Of a DNA stretch of 55,185 nucleotides, positions 41,425-51,673 are shown one piece after another. The position numbers were made by a program, and so were the translations under genes. The number at the start of each line of letters is the position of its first letter. Positions within the stretch are counted from its first letter, which is position 1. This stretch comes from Vitreoscilla sp. (GTDB taxonomy: Bacteria; Pseudomonadota; Gammaproteobacteria; Burkholderiales; Burkholderiaceae_C): positions 24,393 to 79,577 of the forward strand of contig JADMKA010000051.1 of assembly GCA_018780145.1 (NCBI GenBank), read 5' to 3'. Below the pieces are notes generated by a model. The model ran no database searches. It worked only from the letters and a program-made list of their open reading frames with translations, and was not told where the DNA came from.

Positions 41425-43233
<1,809 letters not shown>

Positions 43234-43256
43234 CACCGAACCCCAAGACCTCACCG

Positions 43257-44222
43257 ATGAACTATCTCACCGCCGCGCTCTACGGCGCGCTGCTCGTCTA
43301 CCTGGGCGGCTGGTACATGGATCGCTGGATCGGCAACTTTGCGCTGCTGCTGTTCATCCTCTCGGCGGTGACCTTCGTCTACTGGCTGGCCGAGCGCTTC
43401 CGCTTCAAGCCGGCGCGCGAAGCGGCGGCGCAGAAGCTCGAGGCGCAGGATGCGGCGCGCCGCGCCGAGCTGGCCAAGAAGGGCATCACCCAGGTCGACG
43501 GCAACCTCGACGAGGCCCGCAACAAGCTGCTGGCCCAGCCGTGGTGGCTGGACTGGACCGCCGGCCTGTTCCCGGTGATCATCGTCGTGTTCCTGCTGCG
43601 CTCTTTCCTCTTCGAACCCTTCAAGATCCCCTCGGGCTCGATGATCCCGACGCTGGAGGTCGGCGACCTGATCCTGGTGAACAAGTTCCACTACGGCATC
43701 CGGCTGCCGGTGCTCAACACCAAGATCATTCCCAACAACGACCCGAAGCGCGGTGACGTGGTGGTCTTCCACTACCCGGTCGATCCGCGCATCGACTACA
43801 TCAAGCGCGTGGTCGGTCTGCCTGGCGACGAGATCCGCTACGGCAACCACGAGCTGCGCATCAACGGCCAGCTGGTGGCGACCCAGCCTCAGGGCGACGT
43901 CTACGACTACGAACGCATGCGCGACATGCTGCGCGCCGAAGAGTCGCTCGGCGAAGTGCCGCACCAGATCCAGCGCGAAAAGGCCAATGCCGACGGCTTC
44001 GGCCCGATCACCGTGTTCCCCTTTCGCGAGAACTGCAGTTACGGCGCCGAGGGCGTGCAGTGCAAGGTGCCCGCCGGCCACTACTTCGTCATGGGCGACA
44101 ACCGTGACAATTCTCAGGATTCCCGCTATTGGGGTTTCGTGCCCGACCAGAATCTGGTCGGCCGGGCCTTCTTTATCTGGATGAATTTCGGTAACCTCGG
44201 CCGATTCGGTTCCTTCCGGTGA
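43257..44222 (+). CDS. lepB: Signal peptidase I
   Basis: 321 residues with two N-terminal membrane helices (~4-20 and ~25-45), a cytoplasmic charged stretch, and a further hydrophobic segment LFPVIIVVFLLRSFLF (~102-117). The catalytic Ser is in KIPSGSMIPTLEVGD (~125-127) and the catalytic Lys in DYIKRVVGLPGDEI (~183). GHYFVMGDNRDNSQDSRYWGFV (seen in part) is box E. It cleaves signal peptides of exported proteins at the periplasmic face of the inner membrane. It is 23 bases from lepA, a standard pairing in proteobacteria. Confidence 0.97.
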   Translation: MNYLTAALYGALLVYLGGWYMDRWIGNFALLLFILSAVTFVYWLAERFRFKPAREAAAQKLEAQDAARRAELAKKGITQVDGNLDEARNKLLAQPWWLDWTAGLFPVIIVVFLLRSFLFEPFKIPSGSMIPTLEVGDLILVNKFHYGIRLPVLNTKIIPNNDPKRGDVVVFHYPVDPRIDYIKRVVGLPGDEIRYGNHELRINGQLVATQPQGDVYDYERMRDMLRAEESLGEVPHQIQREKANADGFGPITVFPFRENCSYGAEGVQCKVPAGHYFVMGDNRDNSQDSRYWGFVPDQNLVGRAFFIWMNFGNLGRFGSFR

Positions 44223-44263
44223 GCACACCGGAACTCCGGCCGTCCATGGAGGTCTCGCGCGTC

Positions 44264-44647
44264 ATGATGTCTGCATCGCCGAAAGCCCATCGCCACCAGC
44301 GTGGCCTCAGCCTGATGGGCCTGCTGTTCTGGGCCATCGTGGTGGCCTTCGTCGGCGTGCTGCTGATCCGCGTCTACCCGCCGGTGCAGGAGTTCCTCAC
44401 GACGCGGCAGGCGATCGACCGCGTGATGAAGAGCGATCCCCGTCCCGCGTCGATTCCCGAGATCCGCCGTGCCTTCGACAAGCAGCGCCAGATCGAATAC
44501 ACCAACTCGATGATCAGCGGCAACGAGCTGACTGTCGAGGCGGTGGCCGATGGCTTCCGAGCCAGCTTCGCCTACGACAAGGAGATCCCGCTGGCCGGCC
44601 CGGTCTTCCTGCTGATCAAGTTCGAGCACACCGTCAGCACGCGCTGA
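44264..44647 (+). CDS. DUF4845 membrane protein
   Basis: 127 residues from the ATG at 44264, chosen for GGAGGT ten bases upstream; a GTG at 44219 overlapping the lepB stop (GTGA) is the alternative. A membrane segment, LSLMGLLFWAIVVAFVGVLL (~15-34), is followed by a small domain with YPPVQEFLTTRQAIDRVMK and IPEIRRAFDKQRQIEY, typical of DUF4845. Proteins of this family sit between lepB and rnc in betaproteobacteria; function is unknown. Confidence 0.82.
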   Translation: MMSASPKAHRHQRGLSLMGLLFWAIVVAFVGVLLIRVYPPVQEFLTTRQAIDRVMKSDPRPASIPEIRRAFDKQRQIEYTNSMISGNELTVEAVADGFRASFAYDKEIPLAGPVFLLIKFEHTVSTR

Positions 44648-44681
44648 CGGCACGGCCCGCCTTGGCGGGCAAGACACCCCC

Positions 44682-45377
44682 ATGGACGCCCGACACGACG
44701 CGCTGCAGCAGCGCCTGGACTACCGCTTCAGCCGCCCCGTGCTGCTGGAGAGGGCACTCACGCACCGCAGTTTTGGCGCCGACCACAACGAGCGCCTGGA
44801 GTTCCTGGGCGACTCGGTGCTCAACCTGGGCGTGTCGCGCTTGTTGTTCGACCGCTTCGGTGGCTCCGACGAAGGCGACCTGACCCGCGTGCGCGCGCAC
44901 CTGGTCCGCGAGGACAGCCTGCACCGCCTGGCCCTGGCCCTGCGCCTGCCCGAGGTGCTGCGCCTGAGCGAGGGCGAGGCCCGCGGCGGCGGCGCCCAGC
45001 GCCCGTCGATCCTGGCCGACGCGATGGAAGCGGTGATCGGCGCGGTCTACCTCGACGGCGGCGCCGAGGCCGCGCATGCGCTGGTGACCCACCTGTTCGG
45101 CGAGATCATCGCCAGCACCGGCGTCGACAACTGGCGCAAGGATGCCAAGACCGAGCTGCAGGAGTGGCTGCAGGCCCGCAAGCTGGCCGTGCCCACCTAC
45201 AAGATCGTCGCCACCCGCGGCCAGGCGCATGCGCAGACCTTCGAGGTCGAGTGCAGCGTGCCGGCGCTGGAGCGTGCCGCCCACGGCGAGGGCCGCTCGC
45301 GCCGAGCCGCCGAGCAGGAGGCCGCCCAGGCCCTGCTGGAACAATTGCAGCGCACGGATGGCGCAGCCGCCGTCTGA
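44682..45377 (+). CDS. rnc: Ribonuclease III
   Basis: 231 residues from ATG 44682. [21 protein letters not shown] (shown in part, ~26-45) is the RNase III signature with the catalytic Glu and Asp. [18 protein letters not shown] (~107-124) has the second acidic pair. The double-stranded-RNA-binding domain runs from ~150 to 225 ([18 protein letters not shown]... and [17 protein letters not shown]). It processes rRNA and regulates mRNAs. Followed by era after 16 bases, as usual. Confidence 0.97.
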   Translation: MDARHDALQQRLDYRFSRPVLLERALTHRSFGADHNERLEFLGDSVLNLGVSRLLFDRFGGSDEGDLTRVRAHLVREDSLHRLALALRLPEVLRLSEGEARGGGAQRPSILADAMEAVIGAVYLDGGAEAAHALVTHLFGEIIASTGVDNWRKDAKTELQEWLQARKLAVPTYKIVATRGQAHAQTFEVECSVPALERAAHGEGRSRRAAEQEAAQALLEQLQRTDGAAAV

Positions 45378-45393
45378 GCGGACAATCGCCACC

Positions 45394-46326
45394 GTGAACG
45401 ACACCACCTCCACCCCGCCGGCTGAAGCCGGGCCGCCGCAACGCTGTGGCCTGATCGCCATCGTCGGCCGCCCGAACGTGGGCAAGTCCACGCTGATGAA
45501 CGCCCTGGTCGGCCAGAAGATCAGCATCACCTCGAACAAGGCACAGACCACCCGCCACCGCATCACCGGTGTGCGAACGGTCGACGAAGCGCAGTTTGTC
45601 TTCGTCGACACCCCTGGCTTCCAGATGAAGCACGCGGCAGCACTGAACCGCAGCCTGAACCGCACCGTGCTGTCGACCCTGGGCGACGTGGACCTGGTGT
45701 TGTTCCTGGTCGAAGCCGGCCGCTTCGGCATGGACGACGCCAAGGTGCTGTCGCTGCTGCAGGACGAAGGCATGAAAGCCAAGCCGGTGGTGCTGGTGGC
45801 CAACAAGCTGGACAACATCCAGCGCCGTGCCGATCTGCTGCCCTGGCTGAAGAGCATGCAGGACCGCCACGCCTTCGCGGAGTTCGTGCCGATGTCGGCG
45901 CACAAGAAGAGCGATGTCGAGCGCCTGTTCGGCATCCTCAAGCCCTACCTGCCCGAGCAGGGCTGGTTCTACGACGAGGACGCGCTGACCGACCGCAGCG
46001 AGAAGTTCCTCGCCAGCGAGATCATCCGCGAGAAGCTGTTCCGCCTGACTGGCGACGAGCTGCCCTACACCTCGACCGTGATCCTCGACAAATGGGAGGA
46101 GGAAGGTGCGCTTCGCCGCATCAGCGCCTCCATCGTCGTCGAGCGCGACGCCCACAAGGGCATGATCATCGGCGAAGGTGGCGAGCGCCTGAAGCGCATC
46201 GGCAGCGAGGCGCGCCAGGAACTCGAGCGCCTGATGGAAGCCAAGGTCTTCCTCGAACTGTGGGTCAAGGTGCGCTCCGGCTGGGCCGACAGCGAAGAGC
46301 ATCTGCGCACCTACGGCTACGAATAG
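45394..46326 (+). CDS. era: GTPase Era
   Basis: 310 residues from the GTG at 45394, after the rnc stop. [18 protein letters not shown] (~21-38) is the P-loop, RHRITGV with switch [13 protein letters not shown] (~68-79), VANKLDNI (~132-139) and MSAHKKSDV (~165-173) complete the GTPase. The C-terminal KH domain contains [19 protein letters not shown] (~255-273), which binds the 3' end of 16S rRNA. It acts in 30S maturation and cell-cycle control. Coupling to rnc and recO is the classical arrangement. Confidence 0.97.
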   Translation: MNDTTSTPPAEAGPPQRCGLIAIVGRPNVGKSTLMNALVGQKISITSNKAQTTRHRITGVRTVDEAQFVFVDTPGFQMKHAAALNRSLNRTVLSTLGDVDLVLFLVEAGRFGMDDAKVLSLLQDEGMKAKPVVLVANKLDNIQRRADLLPWLKSMQDRHAFAEFVPMSAHKKSDVERLFGILKPYLPEQGWFYDEDALTDRSEKFLASEIIREKLFRLTGDELPYTSTVILDKWEEEGALRRISASIVVERDAHKGMIIGEGGERLKRIGSEARQELERLMEAKVFLELWVKVRSGWADSEEHLRTYGYE

Positions 46327-46329
46327 GCC

Positions 46330-47115
46330 GTGGCCCGCGCCGCCGCCAGCAGCGCGGCCTATGTGCTGCACCGCTACGACTGGAGCGAGACCAGCCTGAT
46401 CCTGGATCTGTTCACCCGCGACCAGGGCCGGATCACGGTGGTCGCCAAGGGCGCCAAGCGCCCCTACTCGCAGCTGCGACCGGCGTTGCTGCCGTTCCAG
46501 CGCATCCTGGTGGCGGTCAGCAAACCCTCGCGTGACGAGACGGCCGACATCGTCACCCTGCGCTCGGCCGAATGGGCCGGCGGTGCGCCGATGCTGGCCG
46601 GTGCAGCGCTCTTCACCGGCTTCTACCTCAACGAGCTGCTGATGAAGCTGCTCGCGCGTGGCGACCCGCATGCGCTGCTGTTCGACGCCTACGCCGCCAC
46701 GCTGCCGGCCCTGGCCGCTGCCGACGACACGCTCACGCAGGCTGCGCTGCGGGCCTTCGAGATCGTGCTGCTGCGCGAGATCGGCCTGCTGCCCCAGCTC
46801 GACCAGCTCACCGCCACGCTGGCACCGGTGGCGCCCGCGGGATGGCACGCCCTGCGGCCCGAGCTGGGCGTCGTCGACAGCGCGCCCGGCGAGCCCGGCC
46901 TCAGCGGCGCGGTGCTGGGCCGGATGCAGGCCGCGCTCGACGACGGCGACATGGCGGATCTGCAGGCCGCTTGCGTCGACAGCTTGGGCCCGCTGAAGGC
47001 CACGCTGCGTGCGCTGCTTCACTATCATCTGGGCACGCCCCGGTTGCGCACGCGCGAGGTCATGATCGACGCGCAGCAACTGATGGATCTGCCGCCGGAC
47101 CGAACCCGCCCATGA
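46330..47115 (+). CDS. recO: DNA repair protein RecO
   Basis: 261 residues from a GTG at 46330, three bases after era. AAYVLHRYDWSETSLILDLFTRDQGRITVVAKGAKR (seen in part, ~8-44) is the OB-fold start typical of RecO, and FTGFYLNELLMKLLARGDPH (~95-114) the helical domain. HYHLGTPRLRTREVMID near the end is family-typical. RecO loads RecA with RecR in recombinational repair. The stop overlaps the pdxJ start as ATGA. Confidence 0.94.
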   Translation: MARAAASSAAYVLHRYDWSETSLILDLFTRDQGRITVVAKGAKRPYSQLRPALLPFQRILVAVSKPSRDETADIVTLRSAEWAGGAPMLAGAALFTGFYLNELLMKLLARGDPHALLFDAYAATLPALAAADDTLTQAALRAFEIVLLREIGLLPQLDQLTATLAPVAPAGWHALRPELGVVDSAPGEPGLSGAVLGRMQAALDDGDMADLQAACVDSLGPLKATLRALLHYHLGTPRLRTREVMIDAQQLMDLPPDRTRP

Positions 47116-47903
47116 ACCCACTCGTCGCCCCCGATTCCTCCTCCTCCGGCCGTGCCGCCCACGGCACCGCGCTGTCGGTCAACCTGAACAAGGTGGCCTT
47201 GCTGCGCAACACCCGCCACCTGGGCATCCCCAGCGTCACGCGCGCGGCCACCCAGGTGCTGGAGGCGGGCGCCCACGGCATCACCGTGCACCCGCGGCCC
47301 GACGAGCGCCACATCCGCGCGCACGACGTGCACGAGCTCGCCACGCTGCTGAAGCACTGGCCCGAGGTCGAGTACAACATCGAGGGCAACCCGCTGCACA
47401 ACCTGATGGATTTCGTGCGCACCGTGCGCCCGCACCAGGCCACGTTCGTGCCGGACAGCGAGGGCCAGTTCACCTCCGACCACGGCTGGAGCCTGCCGGC
47501 CGACGCCGCGGTGCTGAAGCCGCTGATCGACGAGTGCCATGCCCTGGGCGTGCGCGTCAGCCTGTTCATGGATCCGGATCCGTCGGCCATGGCTGCGGCC
47601 CGCGAGGTGGGCGCCGACCGCGTCGAGCTCTACACCGAGAGCTATGCCAGTGCCTGCGGCACGCCGCGCGAGGCCGAGGTTCAACAACAGTTCGCCGCCA
47701 CCGCCCGCGCCGCGCTGGCGGCCGGCCTGGGCGTCAACGCCGGGCACGACCTGAACCGTGACAACCTCCCGGCCTTCCTGCGCGAGGTGCCCGGCGTTGC
47801 CGAGGTCTCGATCGGCCACGCGTTGATTGCCGACGCGCTGGAGCTGGGCTACACCGAGACGATCCGGGCCTACCTCAAGGCCATCCACGCCTCCCGGGCA
47901 TGA
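47112..47903 (+). CDS. pdxJ: Pyridoxine 5'-phosphate synthase
   Basis: 263 residues from ATG 47112 in an ATGA overlap with rec[16 protein letters not shown] (~22-36), [18 protein letters not shown] (~56-73, with the conserved His and Arg), [40 protein letters not shown] and [11 protein letters not shown] match PdxJ. The N-terminus is about 20 residues longer than in E. coli. It joins 1-deoxyxylulose-5-phosphate and 3-amino-2-oxopropyl phosphate to make pyridoxine 5'-phosphate. Its end overlaps acpS as ATGA. Confidence 0.96.
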   Translation: MNPLVAPDSSSSGRAAHGTALSVNLNKVALLRNTRHLGIPSVTRAATQVLEAGAHGITVHPRPDERHIRAHDVHELATLLKHWPEVEYNIEGNPLHNLMDFVRTVRPHQATFVPDSEGQFTSDHGWSLPADAAVLKPLIDECHALGVRVSLFMDPDPSAMAAAREVGADRVELYTESYASACGTPREAEVQQQFAATARAALAAGLGVNAGHDLNRDNLPAFLREVPGVAEVSIGHALIADALELGYTETIRAYLKAIHASRA

Positions 47904-48298
47904 TCTTCGGAACGGGCACCGACGTCTGCGACCTGCGCCGCATCGCGGCCACGCTGGCGCGCAAGGGCGACCGTTTCGCCGAGAAGGTGCTGGGCCCGGG
48001 AGAACTGAAGGTGTTCCACTTCCGCCGTGCCAAGGTCGAGGCCCGTGGCCTGGCCTACCTGGGCACGCGCTTTTCCGCCAAGGAGGCCTTCTCCAAGGCC
48101 ATCGGCCTGGGCCTGCACATGCCCATGACCTGGCGCGCTTGCGAGATCCTCAATCACCCCAGCGGCCAGCCCTACGTGCAATTGCACGGCGAGCTGGCCG
48201 GCTGGTTCGAGGCGCGCCGCCTGCGCGCCCATGTCACCCTGAGCGACGAGAGCGACTACGCGGTCAGCTTCGTCGTCGTTGAAACCGAGTCCCCATGA
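47900..48298 (+). CDS. acpS: Holo-[acyl carrier protein] synthase
   Basis: 132 residues from ATG 47900 in an ATGA overlap with pdx[15 protein letters not shown] (~2-15) has the Mg-binding Asp, and [20 protein letters not shown] (~50-69) the catalytic Glu-Ala-Phe-Lys motif. The C-terminal [15 protein letters not shown] is normal. It transfers 4'-phosphopantetheine from CoA to the Ser of ACP (acpP here). The order recO-pdxJ-acpS is widespread in proteobacteria. The stop overlaps nagZ as ATGA. Confidence 0.96.
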   Translation: MIFGTGTDVCDLRRIAATLARKGDRFAEKVLGPGELKVFHFRRAKVEARGLAYLGTRFSAKEAFSKAIGLGLHMPMTWRACEILNHPSGQPYVQLHGELAGWFEARRLRAHVTLSDESDYAVSFVVVETESP

Positions 48299-49359
48299 CC
48301 CCTCACGCCCCTGTCGTTCTCGACATCGCCGGCCTGTCGCTGGACGCCAACGACCGCCGCCGCCTCGCGCACCCGCTAACTGGGGGCCTGATCCTCTTCG
48401 CCCGCCACTTCGAGAGCCGGGCGCAGCTGACCCGTCTGGTGGCCGAGGCCAAGGCCATCCGGCCCGACCTGCTGGTCTGCGTGGACCACGAGGGCGGCCG
48501 CGTGCAGCGCTTCAAGACGGACGGCTTCACTCACCTGCCGCCGATGCGCCGCCTCGGCGAGCTGTGGATGCGCGATGCGATGAGCGCCACCGACAGTGCC
48601 ACGGCTGTCGGCTATGTGCTGGCGAGCGAGTTGCGCGCCTGTGGCGTGGATTTCAGCTTCACCCCGGTGCTGGACCTGGACCACGGCCACAGCGCCATCA
48701 TCGGCGACCGCGCCTTCCACCGCGATGCGCGGGTCGCCACGCTGCTGGCCAAGAGCCTGGTCCAGGGCCTGCTGCAGGCGGGCATGTCCCACTGCGGCAA
48801 GCACTTCCCCGGGCATGGCTACGTCGAGGCGGACAGCCACGTGGCCGCGCCGGTCGACAAGCGCTCGCGCCGCGCCCTGCTGGCCGACGACGCCAAGCCC
48901 TACGAATGGTTGAGCACCACGCTGGCCAGCGTGATGCCCGCGCACGTGACCTACCCCAAGGTGGACAGCCGGCCCGCCGGCTTCTCGCGCATCTGGCTGC
49001 AGGACATCCTGCGCGGCGCGCTGGGCTTCACTGGCGCCGTCTTCAGCGACGATCTCAGCATGGAAGGCGCTCGGGTCATCGATGGCCACGCCGTCAGTGC
49101 CACCGAGGCGGCGGTCGTCGCACTGAACGCCGGCTGCGACCTCGTGTTGCTGTGCAACCAGTCGCGGGTGGAGGGTGGCGCGCCGGTCGATGCCTTGCTG
49201 GACGGCCTGGAGCAGGCGCTGGGCCAGGGGCGGTGGGAGGCCGACGCCGCCGGCGAGGCGCGCCGCCTCTCGCTGCTGCCGCAAACCGAGCCGCTGCCGT
49301 GGGACGAATTGATGCGCCACGCGCCGTACCTGCGCGCTTTGGAGCGCCTCGCGTTCTAA
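48295..49359 (+). CDS. nagZ: Beta-N-acetylhexosaminidase NagZ
   Basis: 354 residues of the glycoside hydrolase 3 family, starting in an ATGA overlap with acp[15 protein letters not shown] (~32-45), [14 protein letters not shown] (~62-75), [13 protein letters not shown] and [17 protein letters not shown] (~164-180, the His-Asp catalytic loop for GH3 NagZ) are present. The nucleophile Asp is in [11 protein letters not shown] (~244). It removes GlcNAc from anhydromuropeptides in cytoplasmic peptidoglycan recycling, which also affects AmpC induction in some bacteria. No signal peptide, as expected. Confidence 0.95.
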   Translation: MTPHAPVVLDIAGLSLDANDRRRLAHPLTGGLILFARHFESRAQLTRLVAEAKAIRPDLLVCVDHEGGRVQRFKTDGFTHLPPMRRLGELWMRDAMSATDSATAVGYVLASELRACGVDFSFTPVLDLDHGHSAIIGDRAFHRDARVATLLAKSLVQGLLQAGMSHCGKHFPGHGYVEADSHVAAPVDKRSRRALLADDAKPYEWLSTTLASVMPAHVTYPKVDSRPAGFSRIWLQDILRGALGFTGAVFSDDLSMEGARVIDGHAVSATEAAVVALNAGCDLVLLCNQSRVEGGAPVDALLDGLEQALGQGRWEADAAGEARRLSLLPQTEPLPWDELMRHAPYLRALERLAF

Positions 49360-49366
49360 TCGGGCC

Positions 49367-50425
49367 ATGTCTTCTGAATCCCAAGCCGACCGCCGCCGCC
49401 TGCAGATGGCCGACATCGCCCGCCTTGCGGGGGTTTCGGTCTCGACCGTTTCGCGCGCGCTGAACGGCAGTTCGCTGGTCAACGACGAGACCAAACAGCG
49501 CATCGGCGAGCTGGCCCGCTCGCTGAACTACACCATCAACCAGAGCGCCAAGAACCTGCGCCTGCAGCGCAACCAGACCATCGCGGTGGTGGTGCCCTAC
49601 GACGCGCAATCGCGCCAGCACATCTCCGACCCGTTCTTCCTGTCGATGGTCGGCAGCCTGGCCGATGCGCTGACCGACCGCGGCTACGACATGCTGCTCT
49701 CGCGCGTGGACGCCGAGGCACTGGACTCGGTCTCGTCGCTGTACGACTCGGGCCGGGCCATCGGCATCGTGCTGATCGGCCAGTGGCGCCACCACGACCA
49801 GCTCAACGCGCTCGCCGCGCGCGGCGTGCCGGTGGTGGTCTGGGGCGGCCAGCTGCCACAGCAGCTCTACTGCACCGTGGGGGGCGACAACCTGCTGGGG
49901 GGCCGCCTGGCCACCGCGCACCTGCTGCAGGAAGGCCGGCGCCGCATCCTGTTCCTGGGCGATGCCCAGTTGCCCGAGGTGGCCCTGCGCCTGGCCGGCT
50001 ACCGGCAGGCGCTGGCCGATGCCGGCGTGCCGTACGACGAGGCCCGTGTCCGCAAGGTGCCCTTCGAGGAGCATGACGCCGAACTGGCCATCGCCCGGCA
50101 GGTGGCCAGCGCCCACGAGGGACGGGCCGATTTCGACGCGGTCTTCGCCAGCAGCGACCTGATCGCCATCCTGGTGATGCGGGCCCTGCGCCGCCGCGGC
50201 CTGCGGGTGCCCGAGGACGTGGCCGTGGTGGGCTACGACAACGTGGCCCTGGCGGCCTATGCCGACCCGCCGCTGACGACAGTCCACCAACCGGTGTCGC
50301 AGGCCGGCGTCGAGCTGGTGGATGCGCTGATCCACTTGATGGCCGGCACCCCGCAGGTGCCGCGCGTGATGCCGGTGGAGCTGGTGGTGCGGCTCAGCAG
50401 CGTGGTGGCGCCCGTCAACGCCTGA
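49367..50425 (+). CDS. LacI-family transcriptional regulator
   Basis: 352 residues from ATG 49367. MADIARLAGVSVSTVSRALNG (shown in part, ~14-33) is the LacI helix-turn-helix, followed by the hinge helix NQSAKNLRLQRNQTIAVVVP (~58-77). The rest is a periplasmic-binding-like sensor domain with VWGGQLPQQ, GDNLLGGRLATAHLL, VFASSDLIAILVMRAL and VAVVGYDNVALAAYADPPLTTV (in part). The ligand is unknown, probably a sugar or nucleoside. It lies seven bases after nagZ and may respond to a cell-wall or sugar metabolite, but this is only inferred from position. Its 3' end overlaps the convergent ABC gene by 11 bases. Confidence 0.92.
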   Translation: MSSESQADRRRLQMADIARLAGVSVSTVSRALNGSSLVNDETKQRIGELARSLNYTINQSAKNLRLQRNQTIAVVVPYDAQSRQHISDPFFLSMVGSLADALTDRGYDMLLSRVDAEALDSVSSLYDSGRAIGIVLIGQWRHHDQLNALAARGVPVVVWGGQLPQQLYCTVGGDNLLGGRLATAHLLQEGRRRILFLGDAQLPEVALRLAGYRQALADAGVPYDEARVRKVPFEEHDAELAIARQVASAHEGRADFDAVFASSDLIAILVMRALRRRGLRVPEDVAVVGYDNVALAAYADPPLTTVHQPVSQAGVELVDALIHLMAGTPQVPRVMPVELVVRLSSVVAPVNA

Positions 50426-51545
50426 ACTTGCCGTCCTCGCCGACGATGGACAGGTCGGCATAGTCCAGGCCGCTGTGGTCGGTGGGGGTGTAGCTCAACT
50501 CCAGGCCGCCCAGGTCGAAGCGGCGGAAGGTCTCCAGCGCGGTCTTCAGCTTGTCGCGTGTCGGGTTGGGCGAGGCACGCCGCAGGCCCTCCACCAGCAC
50601 CTTGGCCGCGGCGTAGCCCTCCAGCATGGCCGGCGTCAGCTCGGCCAGGCCGGCGGCGCGGGCATGGTCGGTGGCTTCCTTCACCATGGGGGCGGACAGC
50701 GAGCGCTCGTAGGGGAAGACCTGGCTCACCACCGTGCCGCGGGCGTTCTCGCCCAGCGACTTGACGAAGCCCGATGAGGCGTTGTTCGACAGGGTCACGA
50801 TCTGCGCCCGGGAGCCGGCGGCGCGCAGCAGCTTCACACCGTCTGCCACCATGCTGCCCGAGGCGACGAAGAGCACCGCCTGCGCATCGGCCTTCAGGAT
50901 CTTGGGGATGATCGGGGCCAGGTCGGGCTTGCTGCGGTCGAACTTCTCGTGCAGCACCGGCTGTTTGCCAACGCCGACAAAGCCCTTCAGCGCCCCCTGG
51001 GCGGCGTCACTGCCGAAGGAGTCCTCGACCTGCACGATGGCGATGCGGTCCATGCCGATCAGGCTGAGGTGGCGCACCGCCCGCTCGGCCTCGCGTTGGT
51101 AGGTGGCGCGCACGTTGAACAGCCACGGGTGCACCGGGTCGTGCAGGGCCATGGCGCCGGTGGAAGGGCCGATCAGCGGCACCTTGTACTGGGCCAGCAG
51201 CGGCAGCACCGCCTGGGTGTGCGGCGTGCCGCGGGTCAGGAAGAGGGCGATCACGCCCTGGTCGATCAGCTTCTTCGCGTTTTCGGCGGCCAGTGCCGGC
51301 TCGAACTTGTCGTCCAGTGCGATCAGTTCGATGGTCTGGCCGGCCACGCCGCCGCCCTGGTTGATGGCGTCGAGGTACAGCTTGGCACCGCTGCTGACCT
51401 CCTTGACGCCGGCGGCCACCGCCCCGGTGAAGCCGGCCGTCTGGCCGATGCGGATCTGCGCCGAGGCCGGGGTGCCGATCACGGCCAACGCCGCCGCCAA
51501 CACCACGCCCCGCCACGCCCGTGCCACGGGAGCCTGATTTGCCAT
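50415..51545 (-). CDS. ABC transporter substrate-binding protein, branched-chain amino-acid type
   Basis: 376 residues from ATG 51545 with GGAG upstream. A signal peptide with core GVVLAAALAVIGTPASA ends near residue 29. IRIGQTAGFTGAVAAGVKEV (~31-50) and GAKLYLDAINQGGGVAGQTIELIALDD (seen in part, ~54-80) are typical of LivJ-like receptors. RGTPHTQAVLPLLAQYKVPLIGPSTGA and VQVEDSFGSDAAQG fit the same family. Domain is Peripla_BP_6. No permease or ATPase genes are next to it, so it may be an orphan receptor working with another transporter. It is divergent from uvrA across 128 bases. Confidence 0.9.
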   Translation of the reverse strand: MANQAPVARAWRGVVLAAALAVIGTPASAQIRIGQTAGFTGAVAAGVKEVSSGAKLYLDAINQGGGVAGQTIELIALDDKFEPALAAENAKKLIDQGVIALFLTRGTPHTQAVLPLLAQYKVPLIGPSTGAMALHDPVHPWLFNVRATYQREAERAVRHLSLIGMDRIAIVQVEDSFGSDAAQGALKGFVGVGKQPVLHEKFDRSKPDLAPIIPKILKADAQAVLFVASGSMVADGVKLLRAAGSRAQIVTLSNNASSGFVKSLGENARGTVVSQVFPYERSLSAPMVKEATDHARAAGLAELTPAMLEGYAAAKVLVEGLRRASPNPTRDKLKTALETFRRFDLGGLELSYTPTDHSGLDYADLSIVGEDGKFRR

Positions 51546-51673
51546 GTCGATCTCCAGCCCAACGATGCTCCGGATTCTGGGCTCAGCGCGGCCCGGGGGC
51601 TTGTGGGAAATGCGAATGGGGTTTGCCCGGGCCGTGCCAACATAGAGGGTTCCACCCCAGCCCAGACCCTTCC